NCBI GenBank assembly: GCA_009823395.1
Contig: CM020501.1
Coordinates: 10,592,361 to 10,656,360 of the forward strand
DNA length: 64,000 nt
DNA from: Thamnaconus septentrionalis
Lineage: Eukaryota; Chordata; Actinopteri; Tetraodontiformes; Monacanthidae
Direction of reading: 5' to 3'
Shown: positions 1 to 12,990 of the stretch, one piece after another
Numbering within the stretch: position 1 is the first letter of the stretch
How the letters are laid out: every line of letters begins with the position of its first letter
Notes under the pieces: model-generated
What the model saw: only the letters and a program-made list of their open reading frames with translations
Told to the model about the DNA's origin: nothing
Databases searched by the model: none
Program-made: the position numbers and the translations under genes

Positions 1-91
1 TGTCCCCCCCCCCCCCAACGCGATTCTTGTTCCTCCATCAGGTCCTTTAAGATGCGGAATCATCGGCTTGACAGGAACCAGGGTCTTCTTA

Positions 92-139
<48 letters not shown>

Positions 140-498
140 GGGAAGTGGGGGGTGACGGCTCCACCTGAAATGTCCGTCTTAATCTAGCGGCGGCACAAAC
201 AGCCGTCTGCGGCTTCAATGTCACTCTAAATGGCCCCGCAGGTGAGAGGCGCCGTGCCATTTCTTCTCATGTATCCTTGACTTCGGCACAAAGCCACCAG
301 AGACGTTCAATGGAAGCATGTCGTTTTTATGGAGGGTATTAAAAAATTTTTTTTTCCAAGGTTTCCATTGCGGTGCAGCTGTGGGGAGGAAGAAAGAACT
401 TGTAGCCGTGTAAGCGCCGCGGCGTCTGCTGTTACATGGGGCTGCTTGTGTGTGTGTGTGTGTGTGTGTGTGTTTGACACATCTCGTGCCACACTCAC
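1..498 (-). other. part of znf827 intron 6
   Basis: The donor of exon 6 is at 498-497. The tract holds a C run at about 5-15, (CA)n at 94-137 and (TG)n at 447-473. No further exon was recognised, so the next coding exon is outside the window. Confidence 0.7.
94..137. repeat. (AC)n microsatellite
   Basis: 22 units in intron 6. Confidence 0.95.
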
Positions 499-741
499 CA
501 GACAGTTTAAACAGCAGTTCGGAGGCCATCTTGACCGATATGTCCTGGGAGAAGAGGTCTTTCTGGGGGCAGGCCAACGTCTCGGGCTGGTTATTCATCG
601 GCTCCTTCTTCTCACTCGGCCCTAAAGTGCTGAACGGCAACAGGTGAGAGGCAGGCGAGGGCAGCTCCGCAGCCGGTGGGTCCACCTCCATGGGCTCCGC
701 CTTGACTTTCACCTTCTGGTGCTGGGCGTCTTTGTTGTTCT
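499..741 (-). CDS. znf827: znf827 coding exon 6: KAEP site and third helix module
   Basis: The acceptor AG is at 743-742 (CCACACAG), and the donor is CTGTCTG/GTGAGT. The exon is 243 bp, symmetric phase 1-1, and encodes residues 767-847. It begins ENNKDAQHQ, has VKVKAEPMEVD (777-787, human VKIKEEPMEVD as I recall), a linker, a second charged patch with KKEPMNN, and ends with LFSQDISVKMASELLFKLS (829-847). A second possible acceptor AG two bases downstream would shift the frame, so the first is used. The following exons, which in mammals carry the remaining C2H2 fingers, lie beyond the left edge of the window, so the gene is truncated here only by the window. Confidence 0.93.
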
Positions 742-3341
742 CTGTGTGGACGGAGAGGACGGCGGCTGATCAGCGGAGGCTCACAGAGACGGTTGTGCAA
801 CGTGCAAGGGGGGGACACAATGGTTGCTTGATTGTGCAAAGTTAGCTTTGCCACCATGGCAGCGCTACGTCTCTGTGTACTAGCAACTCCATGACATTGC
901 ATCTCTGCAGCCTGTCAACAACTCCCAACAGATGAGAAAAGTCCACTTTAACACATCTCATGTCTGGAAATCAGACTTTGGTGATGTCAGAAAGGGCACC
1001 GACACACTGCCCCATAGTTACAGTTCTATTGTCACTCTGACGGATGCTTGTTAGCCCTCTGAGAGCACCTCTCACATCTCTTGTTTTTTTGTCCATTACA
1101 AAACATCGTTTTCAGTAGGAAGAAAAAAAAAAGAGAAAAGAACAAATCCGTGCAAATTAAATTTTGTCTGTAATTACTGATCCAAATCTGAGTGCATTCA
1201 GTAAGCTGTTATTTACAATTATGCACAACAATGTAGATAATTCCGCCTTCCTCTTTCTTTACACATATAAAAACCACCAGGGACGCTGCGATCAGGATCA
1301 GCGGCAATGATTGGGAAGCAGGATCAGCTGATGCTGAGAGTGATTCACTGCATCTTTCTGTCGCTTTCAAAGTCACTTGGAAATGCTGAAAAAAAAAGTC
1401 ACTTTTCTCTGCGCCATTTTGTTGTTTGTTGTTTGTTAATGTTGCATTGCCATCATCGATGCTGCAGTTTCTTGCCGTCCAGCGGCCACAGCCGTAACAA
1501 AACTTTTTTGATTTCTGTGGCCGATGCTCAGAAACCATATGAACCATACGGCCGAACTTGAGTTCACACACTGAACCCTGTTGTGCGGCTGGAGAGAGCG
1601 GCACAGCACGATCCCGCTGGCCTCTATTGCGGCACCAGTTTAGGTGCGAATGCAGCGTAACTCGGGGTTAAAAACGGAAAGGGCTTTTCCAAAGTCTTGC
1701 ACTCGGCTGCCCAGAAGCGCCAGAGGCTGACGATACACAACAATTTATGGCTTTAAAAATAATTAAAAAAAAAAAAGCAGTACCAATGAAGAGGAAGAGG
1801 AAGTGGGATAAATGATGAGTTAAATCATCTGTCCTTTAAAGAGACAGAGAATCCAAACGGCCGCAGAAAAAAACCCCAAAAAAAACCCCACGAGCGCTGC
1901 TATTAGAGCCGCGCCAACCTCGGTCAGCATCTCGCTGCGTGATTACTGGGTCAGGGGGTCGTGGGGAGGTCACGCTCACACACTGGGGAGGTGCAGAGGC
2001 AGCGCACGCGAAGCTCGTCTGGAGCCCAACCGGCGAGTCGCTGCGACACGGAGCTCCGCCGCACACTGACCACTGCCGGAGTCGACAGTCTGCTGATATC
2101 AATCAAACCAGGGCCTTTTTTGTTGTTGTGTTGCCCCCCCCTCCCCCGTTCCGAGGGGGACGAGGGGGAGGAGGTGGGGGAGGGAGGGGAGAGGAGAGGC
2201 TGGACGCGCTCGGCTGTGGCATCTGCTGCCGTCGTCCCCGACAGATGTGCGGAATCTACAAACACTTTCCAGGAAACTTTGCCGGGAAAGGCAAGGAGTG
2301 GGGGGGGGGGGTGGGGGTTTGGGGATATATGCTTTTGGCAGGACATGGGGAGTCGAGGGAGGGGAGGGGGCAAGACAGTAACCCTGTGATAACCCTACCC
2401 CCCCCCACTCCACTCCTCTGCTGTAGAGGCCTGTGTCGGGCTGTGTGACACTGCAGCCACGCTCCTTTGTACGTGGAAAGGGGCCGAAGCCGCCGCTGCG
2501 GATGCGTTGGTGTCTTGTGCCCCCCATCTCCCCCCCCTCTCCACACCACCACAACCACCACCACCCCGTGGTTCAGGTGTCTGGTGCGCGCGGCGGCCGC
2601 GCCGCCGCCGCCGCCCGCCACCACCGCACTGACAACCGCCAGCGCCGCTAATCCCTTAATCAGGTGGCCGGAGTTGGCGAACGAGGGTAACCTAGGAGAG
2701 GCTGACGGAGGAGGGTGGGGGGGTGGGGGGTGGGGGGGGGGGTGATCTGTAAGGGTCAACCAGGGGACACACCAACAGGCTTCCATCGCTGGAGCAGCAC
2801 CTCACTGCTGCTGCTGCTGTGACAAAAACACGCTGTGGCGTGCAGAGATTTCTGCATATTAAATGGCACCGTTTGAGTTTGGGGAGGGGGGGGATTGGGG
2901 AGGAATTCCGAAAGGTTTGATTATAAAGTCAATGACATAGAGCTGAAAAGGGGGAGAAAAAAAACCCCCCACACATCTAAGCTGCTACATTGTGCAAGAT
3001 AAAAGAATAAGCGGCTGATAAAACAGTGTTTTTCAAAAATCTGTTTGTGTGCAGTGAACTGCTGATCACAACATCACGTTGCCTTTGTTTGTTTTTTTTT
3101 GATTATCAGTTTTAATTAACACTTCCTGCTCTTTTTCTTCTCCACCTTTTTTCCATTTTTTAGTTTTAATTGCAAACTGTGAACACTCACCAAAAACACG
3201 ACGCGACATTAACGGCAGATTAACACGTGCCACTGTGCTGAGGGTCACATTAGCAGTAGCATTAGCATTAACATTAGCTTTAGCTGTGTCACCAAAATGA
3301 AGTCCACTGAGGATGTGCGCTGTCCATCACTGCACTCGCTA

Positions 3342-3381
<40 letters not shown>

Positions 3382-3904
3382 ACAGAGAGATAAGAGTTTA
3401 TAATTGGATAGTTGTCTTCAGGAACCCTACAAAGAGACAAAGTATCATCTCTGGTCCTACTTATGTCTCAGTCTACAAGTAATGAAGTCACTGGTAAGTC
3501 CATAAATAGAGAGAATTTGTTTTGTTTAAATCGCAGTATTCGGAAGAAGAAAAAAACACAACACGGAAATGGTAAACAAAGTGCCTGCGAAGGCTCAACG
3601 TGCGGCGCTCCTTTCCGTTGCGACGCTACTTTGGTTTTGAGCCAAAATGGAAGTGACTGGGGTTTGTGCGTTGTTCTGTTTTTAGTGATCGACTTTGACC
3701 TCGGGTGTCGACTTCAATCTGCCCAGACGTGACAGGCCGTTTCGCGCACGGCGGGAGGGCGCACATCCATCACAGGTATTCTGACGACACAGTCTGAGAA
3801 TTAAAATAATAAAGAAAGAAATAAAACTCTAGAGCAGTTCACGATGTGCGTGCAGCTTTTTAAAACCAACTCATTGGGAAGCAGCAGAGGGAGCGAAGGG
3901 TCAG

Positions 3905-3970
3905 ACGGCGAGTGAGACGGACAGTGGGACGGACAGTGGGACGGACAGTGGGACGGCCAGTGGGACGGCG
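3905..3970. repeat. 12-base tandem repeat (ACGGACAGTGGG)
   Basis: About four copies of ACGGACAGTGGG, the last with one change (ACGGCCAGTGGG), in intron 5. Confidence 0.85.
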
Positions 3971-6639
3971 GGGGAGCACCGAGATGGAACTGTCAAGCGG
4001 TGCCAGGAAAATCACACCCCAGGGTAGCGGGAGGGAAGATGGGATGAGGGAGAGGAGCAGTGGGAGGAAGGGGAGATGAAGAGCGGCTAAAGCCTAAATG
4101 ACAACGTCTCCACCCCCCCGACACCCCACCCCCCCCACACCGCTGCAGCCTTCTCGCTGCTCTGCTATTCCACATCTCCCCCCCCCCCTCCTTCCTCCTC
4201 ACCCCCCCGCTCTTCCTCCCTGCCCCCTCCCTCTCTCTATTATCCTGCTCTCTCGCCGACCTGCTCAGACAGAGGGGTGAAGAGTTCAGGCGCTTCAAAG
4301 GCTGCAGTGTGGAGACTGCGTGTCATGTGGGAGCCACAGCAGCCTCGCCTGTAGACTTCACAGACAGCTGCTGCTACAATTGATCCTCCGGCAGCTCGCG
4401 GCTCGCCGCTTTTTCAGGGCCGTCCCGACGCTCCCGACGCACGGCGACGGACGGACGGACGGACGGTGGGGGGGGGAGTTTTTCCGCACAAAAACGGCGA
4501 CAAAAAACAAGCGGGATCCGAGCAGCTGCAGCCCGGCCGCCTGATAGCCGGCTCTTATCGAACAGGGTCGAGGCGGCCGACGGGAGACCTGCGCCGGCTA
4601 CTCTATGAATATCCACTGGCTTATAGAACCACCCGCCCAGGAAATGAACGCAAATAGCAGAGGGACAAAAGGAATAAACTCGGCCTCTCTGCAAATAGAA
4701 CCCTCGGTGGTGATGAGAGGAGACGGAAAGAGCGATGTGGAGGTAGGGAGGGTGGGAGTAGAGTAGAGGTCAGCGAGCGGCCACAGTGAGGGGGCACGGC
4801 GAGGAGACAGCCAGCCCGAGCTGTGCACAGCTTCACAGATGAAGCACAGGCTGTACAGTAACGCCAGTGTCTGCCTGCCTGGCTGGCTGGCTGGCTGGCT
4901 GGCTGCGACTTCCACTGGTCAACTGCTTGGCCCACAATTAATGAATGGTTGAAATCATAATAAGAAGATGACACTCAATCAGAATCATTATGAGATTCAT
5001 CATTCACTGACTGACTAACAGGAGAATTACATAAGCCACACTGCACCATATGATCACAGCATCTCAGGAGGAGATTATTTTTCTCTATTTTCCTCTTTAA
5101 AAATTCCCAAATTATGACAAAATTGATTTTATCAATGTTTAGTAACAATCATGTCAACCGACTCTACAGACTGAAAAATCCTCATTCTTTTGCCTGTTCG
5201 CTTTTTCAGAAAGCGTGTTAATAAATGCACACAGTTCTTAAAAGCTAGATTTGACGGTGATGTCACAAAGGGCCTGGATGCCCTGTCTCAGGTCAGCGAT
5301 GACACCACGAGCCGGGCAGCCGTAGAGGCCTCAGAGACTCCTGAGCAGGAAGACAGCGATCAAACATTTCTGTGGGAGGCAGGATGAACAACGGGAGCGA
5401 GAATGATCCACTACGAGTGCGGACGGAAAACATCCAGAAATAAGTGGAACGTGGGACCTTTAAAGGCCCAGTCTGGAAGATTTTGCAGCAACTCAAGGTC
5501 CAGTTTTTACTTCATTAGTCTTGACTTGCTGACTTCTTTCTTGCCAATTTACTTCCATTATTAAAAACATTCCAATCCTTACCTTATATCATTATATTTT
5601 TTATGAACACGGAAAACCGCTGAGCAGTTTTGCAGTGCAATACTAAGATATTTATTTTTGTACATTTTTTGTAATTTTTTTTGGCTTAAAGCGTGCTTTT
5701 TTTTAAAAAAAAAAAAAAGAAAGAAAAGAAAAGAAAAAAAAACATCCAAAACGGGCAATGGTTCGGTAAGCAAAACAAGGTCACCTCTATATTTACAATG
5801 TTCAAACTGTCAAAGCAAAGAACGGCCGTGTTTCGTTTTGTTCCGTTGGCCACCATGTCTGAACCTGAAGCGAATGTTAGAACAAATACATTATCATCCA
5901 AAACAAGCACATCAATAGCAATAAAACCACTCGACTTAGGAAATCCTTCCGGGGCCGATTCAGCCGACTGAAATCCCCGCAGCTACCTGGAAGCAGGAGA
6001 TGTACAGTCTGTTTTACTGGTATCAAGTGGAGCCCTGAAGAGCGGAGCCATTACGGAGCGTGATTCACTGTGGCTACCTTGAGGAAACTGTGCAATGCAA
6101 CGCAAAAAACAAAACAAAACAAAGTGCAGCAGCATTTTAATGGCTGCAAGAGACTGAAAGACGCAAAAGACTCTTGATGGAGATTCATCTTCATCATCAT
6201 TCAACCGTCGCCGCATCCGGCCAGACGTAGGAAGAACAAGCGGAGCTGGACGTCAGGTGGAGTTTGGCCTGCAACAGAGCTGCTGCACCGAAAAACCACA
6301 AATTTAGCCCAAATTTAAAAGAGTTTGTTTTGTCTTTTTCGCTTGGCTTTGTTTTTCTACGACAAAAAAACAGATCAGCGTGCTTGAAAACGATCCGCCG
6401 GCAGCAGGATGGTCAAGGGGGATCCTTGGCCATCCTGGTGGTCAAAACTGTTCGGGCCAACGTTTATGTTGTTTTTTTCCCCGCGCAGCGAAGAAGAGCA
6501 CAGCAGAGGGTGGGGAGGGGAGAGGGCGTGCAAAAAAAAAAAAAATTAAGAAAAAAAAGCAGGTCCTCAAAGATGACGGCAGGCCTGTTCCTCAGGAGTG
6601 AGCTAAACGAGCACAGAGTGTGATTTCGCACCTACACCG

Positions 6640-6870
6640 AGGGTGGCTGGATGGTGAGTGGGTGGCGCGGCTGTTACCCACACGATGCCAGTCTGCTAGG
6701 ACACCAACCTAGGGGCCCTGGACACCGCAACCACCCCTCTATGCCCCCCTCCCCCTGCCAACTTGACGTCACGTCGTCTGTGCCCTGCGACGCCGGTGCC
6801 CATCTGCTAGCACGAGTTCGCCGCTGGCGCCGGGGACTATTTAGCCCGGCGTAATTAGCCCCCAGACACC
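6640..6870. promoter_or_regulatory. candidate regulatory block with perfect CRE (intron 5)
   Basis: Non-repetitive balanced sequence between purine-rich tracts. It holds a palindromic cAMP response element, TGACGTCA, at 6764-6771. Conservation could not be tested. Confidence 0.35.
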
Positions 6871-8010
6871 GGCAGCCTGGTTTTAAACAGATGTTGGGGG
6901 GTGGTGAGGGGGGAGGAGGGAGGGGGGGCTGCTCGGTGCCACCGTCCGTTCATCTTCCCCCCTATTTTTTTGTTTTTCGATAAGAAATGGTGGGTGAGGG
7001 GGGGGTGTGGTGCAGCGAGTGGAGGAAGTGACCCAGTTAAAGCGGATGATGCAACTGATGTTACAGCACAATAGGCCATAATGATGACGAGCGGGGGCTC
7101 GGCTCGCGTCCGAAGGAGCGGAGGATCTAATTAGGCGTTTTTTTTTTTTTGCGTGTTTCGCCCGACGACGCCTAAACAGACGGGACGGCGTGCGAACAAA
7201 GGGGAGGAAACGCTTAGCGCCGAGCCTTGTGGCGCGGATCCTCGCTCGCCGTGTCCCTGCGCTGACCCTCAACCGCGCGGGGGGGGGGGGGGTCGCGGTG
7301 CGGATGCCCCCGAACCGCGTGGCCGTAATCACACGTGACTGTAACGACTTTGACCTATTCCTGGCTCTCTCTCTCTCTCTCTCTCTCTCCTCCTTGCTGT
7401 CTTTGTCTCCGCCCCCCCACGCCCCCGCCTCTCCCTCCAACCCAGCCGTCCCACCCCCCGCACCCGCCCCCACCCAGGGTCATCTGAGGGTCCAGACTCT
7501 TGTCAAGGCTGTCACTCTAGACGGCCCTCTCCATCTACCGCCCCCACTGTTGCCATGGCGATGGACGGCACTCGCGCTCCGAGCGCCGTGTGAGGGGGCA
7601 GAGGGAGCCGGCGAGCGGATGAGCGCTGCCGCATCCTTCCCTCAACCTGGGTCAACCTCCAGCGAGCCGGCGTGAGCGACGGGAGGGTGGGGGGAGGGGC
7701 CGGGAGGGGAGGGGGCGGGGCCGAATAAACCGGCGACGTGATAACATCAGCGCTCCCGGATTGGAAATTGCAAACGCGCGACGGAGAGCAGGGGTAGCGG
7801 AGGGGAGGGGCGGGGAGGGAGGGGTGGATGAAACAAAGACCGCAGGTGGGGTGTGTGTGTGTGTGTGTGTGGGGGGGGTGAGTGAAGGAATGACACGCGG
7901 CGAGCCCGCCCCGTTCGCTCGGCTGCAGCTGTTTAATACAAACGGCAGCGTTTTAAATCTGGATTTTTTTCCCCCACCATCCCTCCTCTGGTAAAGCCGT
8001 AATCACGTAA

Positions 8011-8011
<1 letters not shown>

Positions 8012-8044
<33 letters not shown>
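8012..8044. repeat. (AC)n microsatellite
   Basis: About 16 units, followed by CGCGCACACAC. Confidence 0.95.
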
Positions 8045-8046
<2 letters not shown>

Positions 8047-8504
8047 GCACACACAAAAAAAGGTGGCGTGCACGCGCACAAACGTGACCCGAGGGCAGGC
8101 AGCGGAGCAGAATGTGTGTAGCACCATCGAGGCTGCAGCCAACATGAGTCACCGCGAGCACCAGTCAACTGCGCCAGGACAATGCTAACCGGTGTCTGTC
8201 AGACCTGCACACAGATATGCCCGGCTGCTCGCTCCGTGTGTGTGTTTGCCTTTTTTTTTTTTAAAACAAAAAACACCATAGGTGAATAATTTCATTAATG
8301 TGTCAGAACACACATTTCTCGCTCTCTCTGTTCTACCTTTAACCCCGCAAAAGCAGCCGAACCGCTCGCATTTCAACCCTGAAATCCAGCTGCTCCTCCT
8401 CGCCAGCCGCAAACGGGCTGCGATTTCTACTGGTCTGAACTTCCTGTCGGTTGCATGAGCGGTCGACTTTGTTTTGCTGATGAAGATTTTGAAAGTGCTC
8501 GTGC

Positions 8505-8920
8505 TGTCGTCGAGACCGCACCAACCGAAACCAAGACATTATCAAGACTAGGGAGTACGAGATCGAGACAAGACCAAGACTGTGTGTATCAAAGAAAAAT
8601 AACAAAACAGAAATAAATGACCAGTATCTTTTTTTAAATTCAAGTTTGCTTCTAAATCGAACAGCAGCATCTCTTTTCAGCAAGGCAAAAAACAAATTAA
8701 CTAGGAATAAGGGGGTGTGTCACTCTGGGTGTCACAAACCAAGTGTAAAACAGCAGCAGTTGGATTTTTTTCCATTATTATCGTGTCATTACAGTGGTGG
8801 GTGAGTCCTGACTGGTCTTGATCAAAAATCCCAAGTCCATTCAGTCCGAGACTGAGACAAGACCAAGTAAAAATGCCCCAGAGTCCGAGATGAGACCGAG
8901 ACCCTTAAAAAGTGGTCAGG
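8505..8920. repeat. decayed repeat with GAGACCAAGAC words
   Basis: Words such as GAGACAAGACCAAGAC recur at about 8571 and 8854, with an inverted ACTGGTCTTGATC at about 8812. This resembles a teleost interspersed repeat with inverted ends, but I could not define the boundaries. Confidence 0.35.
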
Positions 8921-10740
8921 AGACCCATCTGGAGTACTGCAACCCTAGGAGGTGCTACAGAGCTGAGACGGCAGGCTGTCCTTAAAAGCACCGGAGGAGG
9001 ACGAGGAAGTAGGAGTTTCCCCGCTGGTTTTAACCAATGGCCGCTGCTAAAGCGATTAGCAGCAGATGCAGCAGTAGTGGCGCTTTATCAGGGCATGGTG
9101 GCATTTTCACATTAATGATGGGCAAGGTGCTTTCATGTGAGCCGCCAGTTGCATTGGTTAGACTTCATTTAAACACCACTGTGTTCCTCCTGGTGCAGTC
9201 ACCGGCTGCTGATGTCGCCTGTCACAGGAAGCCTCCAGTGCGAGCTGGTGGCTAAGCTAGCTAGAGACCCCCTCCTTCTCCAGACACGTTCTATTTTGTC
9301 TGCACCAGTGGATGTGTGAAATAAACTCCGGGGCCATTCATCTGGCGTGCCAGGTTATTTTAGCGAAATATCTTTTTAGAAATTAATGTAAAAACTGCAT
9401 TATGTTTTAAAGTAGTTATCCAGGCTGAAGAGGGACCCGCTGACATTATGTGCCTTTATTGCAAAAGACACGTTCGCTCTGAGGGAATCTGTGATATTTG
9501 TATCATATGCTGCAGCTGAAGAGGGCAGCTCTGTTGCTACGAGCCTTTTTATTTTGGACTGGTTGAGAGATGCACTACAGCAGCCCACAGCGGACCAGCG
9601 CCTGTCCATAGGCCACTTGAACCGGACCTGGTGCTCAGCAGGTACTTTGGAAGTCACTTTAAACAACAACCAGCTTTAACCTCTATTTACAGTGATAGAA
9701 TGTGATTTAAAAAAAACAAAAAAAAATCAGTACTGCACTGATGTAGACAGTGTGCTACAGAAATAAGAGCCATGTATGTTGACTTCCTGTCAAACACAGT
9801 GAAGCGAAAGATCATCCTAAACACAGATTTCACCCATTTTCTTCTCAGTACTTATCCTGATGGAGGCTTCTGCTGACATTTCCTACTCCAAAGAACCATG
9901 TTTGAGTTCCATGGAGATAAAGAATTCCACCAAATGGAAGTCTTATGTGGGCAATGACTATAATTACAACCAACAGAAGAACACAGAACACTTGCTGCTC
10001 GTTTGGTGTCGTCCAAGTTGTTAGACAATTCTGAGGAAGTGCCTATTGGCTTAAAATGTCAAGAAAAAAATAAAGCAGGGGCTTCATGAAAGCTTTGTCT
10101 GCATTCTGGTCAGTGCTCTTTTTGATCGGTTCTCGAAGCGCATAAAATAACTTACTGCTTGTTACACATGCGTGCGTCTCCTGTCTGAGAGGCTGCGGTT
10201 GATATTTTGCCTAAAATATGGTGTTGGAGTTGCTTCTATAAGATGACAAGTTAGATAGGTTTCAATTGGGTGCAATGCCTTCCCTTCGTTAAACTCCTCC
10301 GTGAAGCATCTCACGATGAGTAGCAAATGGGTGAAATTTCAATTTTGAGAGAGGCATCCCTTTAATGATCATACTGAGGTGAAAACAGAGGGTCCAAAAG
10401 CCTGAAAAAGACGACCACAGAGGGGAGAAACGTGTATTTCTTTACAAATGTTGGTTGCAGCCATTCGTAGCTGCGATATCAAGGACTTCCTCTACTGATA
10501 AACTGATAAACAAAAAGACATGCTGTTAGTTTCTTTAGAGGGGATGGAACTTCAACTTCTAGATTTGCAGCTATCAATCTCATGGTGTGTCAATATACTG
10601 ACCTGAGGTGACATAATGAGTTGCGTAATTTCATAATAACGTCAACAATTTTCGATCATACGTCTTACTTGTATCTAATCTAATGTGAACAAAAGGCAGC
10701 TGATTGCTTTTGTTTGCCAATATCTCCGTGTAGTCCTTAC

Positions 10741-11028
10741 CTGAAAGTTTCATCAGCAGCTCCGAGGCCACCTTCATGTTGATGTCCTGGCTCAGCAGAC
10801 TGTTCTTCGCCATCGGGCTTCCTTCCCTTGGTTTGACCAACATTGGGCGCTCGGCCGCTGCTGCCGCCGCAGCGCCTGCTGCTGACCCGTGCTGGCTGAA
10901 AGCGGCGGCGAAGCTGGGCTGGATTTGGCTCTGGGAGCGGGACGCCGGCCTCGGGCTCAGCGCCTCTTCCACTTTGGGCTCTTCTTTCAGGTGGAACGGC
11001 GACTTCAGGGCCTCTCTCTGATTGGCCG
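10741..11028 (-). CDS. znf827: znf827 coding exon 5: KEEP site and second helix module
   Basis: The acceptor is CCGCTGCAG (AG at 11030-11029), and the donor is TCAG/GTAAGG. The exon is 288 bp and symmetric (phase 1 to phase 1). It encodes residues 671-766. It starts AANQREALK, close to the human AANQKEP sequence I recall. A LKEEP site lies at 684-688, then a Ser/Gln/Ala-rich linker with a run of alanines, and then the module LLSQDINMKVASELLMKLS (748-766). No zinc finger is present. Because it is a multiple of three with equal phases, the exon could be skipped or duplicated without a frameshift. Some mammalian transcripts may do this, but I cannot test it here. Confidence 0.92.
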
Positions 11029-12439
11029 CTGCAGCGGGGGAGCAAAATGAAATCTGGGTAAGTCGCACTGCATGACTGAACAAGTCTGCCGTCGACTGGC
11101 TACAGCGGAGACGTGGCATCTCATTGTGAGGAAGCACAAGCTCTCGTAGATGTGCTTCCCCTTATTTCTGCTTGAGGACTGAAGTGACAGAGAAAGAACT
11201 GATTCTAAAAACTCTCTGCTGACCAGTTCTCTCAGCAGTGGCACTACCGAGTTTTACTGATCTGTTAAATCAGGATTTTTCATATTTCCCCTTTAGCAAT
11301 GCACCTTTTTGTATCTGATGAAACCTCATGCAGTTCTTTCCAACTATATGTATATAACAGAGAAATAGAAGACAGATTAGAGAGTACTATTTTTTATCTT
11401 TTCAACAGTTGAGCAGCTTGGATGAAACAAAAAAAGCTAATTGCATGCGTGGAATAAGTGGCCAGCAGTGATTGTTAGCGGTTGCTGTCACTCCAGCTGA
11501 CACCACAGTTGGCGTGGCGTGCGCCAACCCAAGAGGGTGCAACCTCGTGACTGTCGTCGTCGTCTCTTGGTTTTCAGGGCATCCACAACAAACTGACGAT
11601 TCATTTGCTCCTCTTCTCTGCTCCTCACCACCGTCCTTCCGTGTTTGACTGACTTTTCTTTTTTCCTCACTACATTATTCTCGGCTGTTCTACTTCAGGT
11701 CAAGTTTCCTCAGCCCGTCTCGTCCGGGACCCCGTATGAACCCTCTCTGGCGTCGGGGACAAGAATTTATCTCAGTACTTTAGAAGAGTGCGATAGCAAT
11801 CGGCTGCAGCCTTATCTAGCATCTCTGCAGTGTGCAGTCTAGGTTAGGGAGTGAACTGTCACATGCACCCCCTTGCTCTCAAGTTATCCTGAAGAAAAAC
11901 TGGGCCACATCTAATCTGCCTAAGATGAATAATTAATAATTGGACATGGAGCAACTTCCGACAGACGCCCCGAAAAAAAAGAAACGCCTCTTCTTTGCGT
12001 CTCTCAGCAGGTTCCACAGTCACAAAGGTTTACACAGGCTATAGGATATTGTCTAACGCCTCACACGCTTATGAAATCAGTGAGGGGAGAATTCGACAGA
12101 GGAGAACTACTGAGTGTATGGAGGAAGTACGGCCACCGCTTCACTGTCCCAAGGTTTCTGGCCTGATCTACCAACCAGTTTGAAAGCCCAATCATAGTTT
12201 CACACGTTACTGCTGGACAAATTCATGCAGAATGTAAAACTGTAAAGGCCTCTGTTAGGGCAAAGACTTACCTGTGTTTCATCAGCAATAATTAGTGAAC
12301 CGTCTAGGAGAGAGAAAACCTCTATATAGATATATATACATATACATATTTATATACATATATATGTATATATATATACACGCAAAAGAATATATACACA
12401 AGCGTGTATAAGTATATACATGGAATATACATAGAGCAG

Positions 12440-12541
12440 GGGTCTTGCTCCTAGTTAGCCACCTCTTTATAAGGAAGCCGGAATATGAAATGCGCTGTCA
12501 GGCAGGGTCCCTTAAAGATTGTACACACTGGACCTTTAAGG
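12440..12541. mobile_element. fragment of the GGTCCAGTGTG MITE family
   Basis: It ends in TGTACACACTGGACCTTTAA, and the upstream GCGCTGTCAGGCAGG word also occurs at about 15810 in the second copy. The left end is not found. Confidence 0.45.
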
Positions 12542-12649
12542 TGCTAAATCCACCCGAGGACCAGTTTGCAGCTGCCTGGCTTTGTGTCCCCTTCCAAACG
12601 TCTTGTTCAACGGTTCAACTTCAGCAGTAGTTTCAGCAGGAAGTTAAAA

Positions 12650-12796
12650 TAGACGCAGGCGACACGGTGCTGCCGTCTCACAGGAAGAAGGTCACGGGTT
12701 CAATTCCCAGTCAGTGATGAATTTGCATGATCACCAGCTTCCTCCCACAGTCCGGAGACACGCACATTAGGCTAACTGGCTAGTTTTAAATTGCTC

Positions 12797-12841
<45 letters not shown>

Positions 12842-12990
12842 CTGTGCACGGTTGTTTGTGTGGCCCTGCGATAAACTGGCCACTTGTCCAGAGAGTGACA
12901 CCGCCTTCACCCCTCTGACCCTGAGTGCAGGGGAAGTGAGAGGAAATGGATGGATAGATAGTTGGATGGATGGATGGATGGATGGATGGA
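12650..12990 (+). mobile_element. tRNA-derived SINE, nearly complete
   Basis: The head has a pol III B-box-like GGGTTCAATTCCC (12696-12708). The body has CTTCCTCCCACAGTCCGGAG, then a (GT)n expansion (12798-12840), then GCCCTGCGATAAACTGGCCA and CTTGTCCAGAGAGTG, and the tail is (GGAT)n (about 12947-12990). The word order is that of a widespread teleost SINE. The expanded (GT)n lies in the body, not at the tail. Confidence 0.7.

Larger units (their letters stand above)
742..10740 (-). other. znf827 intron 5 (about 10 kb)
   Basis: The intron runs from the exon 5 donor to the exon 6 acceptor. Contents: G- and C-run tracts at 2128-2745, (TG)n at 3347-3379, a 12-base tandem repeat near 3905-3970, C-rich sequence at 4100-4220, (GGCT)n at 4874-4905, a fragment of the GGTCCAGTGTG repeat family near 5455, a possible conserved block with a perfect CRE at 6640-6870, GC-rich sequence at 7200-7720, (AC)n at 8012-8044, and a tract at about 8505-8920 with repeated GAGACCAAGAC-like words, resembling a decayed teleost repeat. 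In 9000-10630 I see nothing I can name. No coding sequence with family support was found. Confidence 0.75.

Noticed and set aside
739..740. Alternative acceptor two bases into znf827 exon 6
   Set aside because: It would shift the frame and lose the conserved KAEP site and terminal module.
3905..3970. CRISPR-like spaced repeats
   Set aside because: The units are directly tandem without spacers, in an animal intron.
12690..12710. Possible tRNA gene from a B-box-like sequence
   Set aside because: The sequence is part of a SINE with the expected body and tail, and no cloverleaf with an anticodon arm can be drawn.
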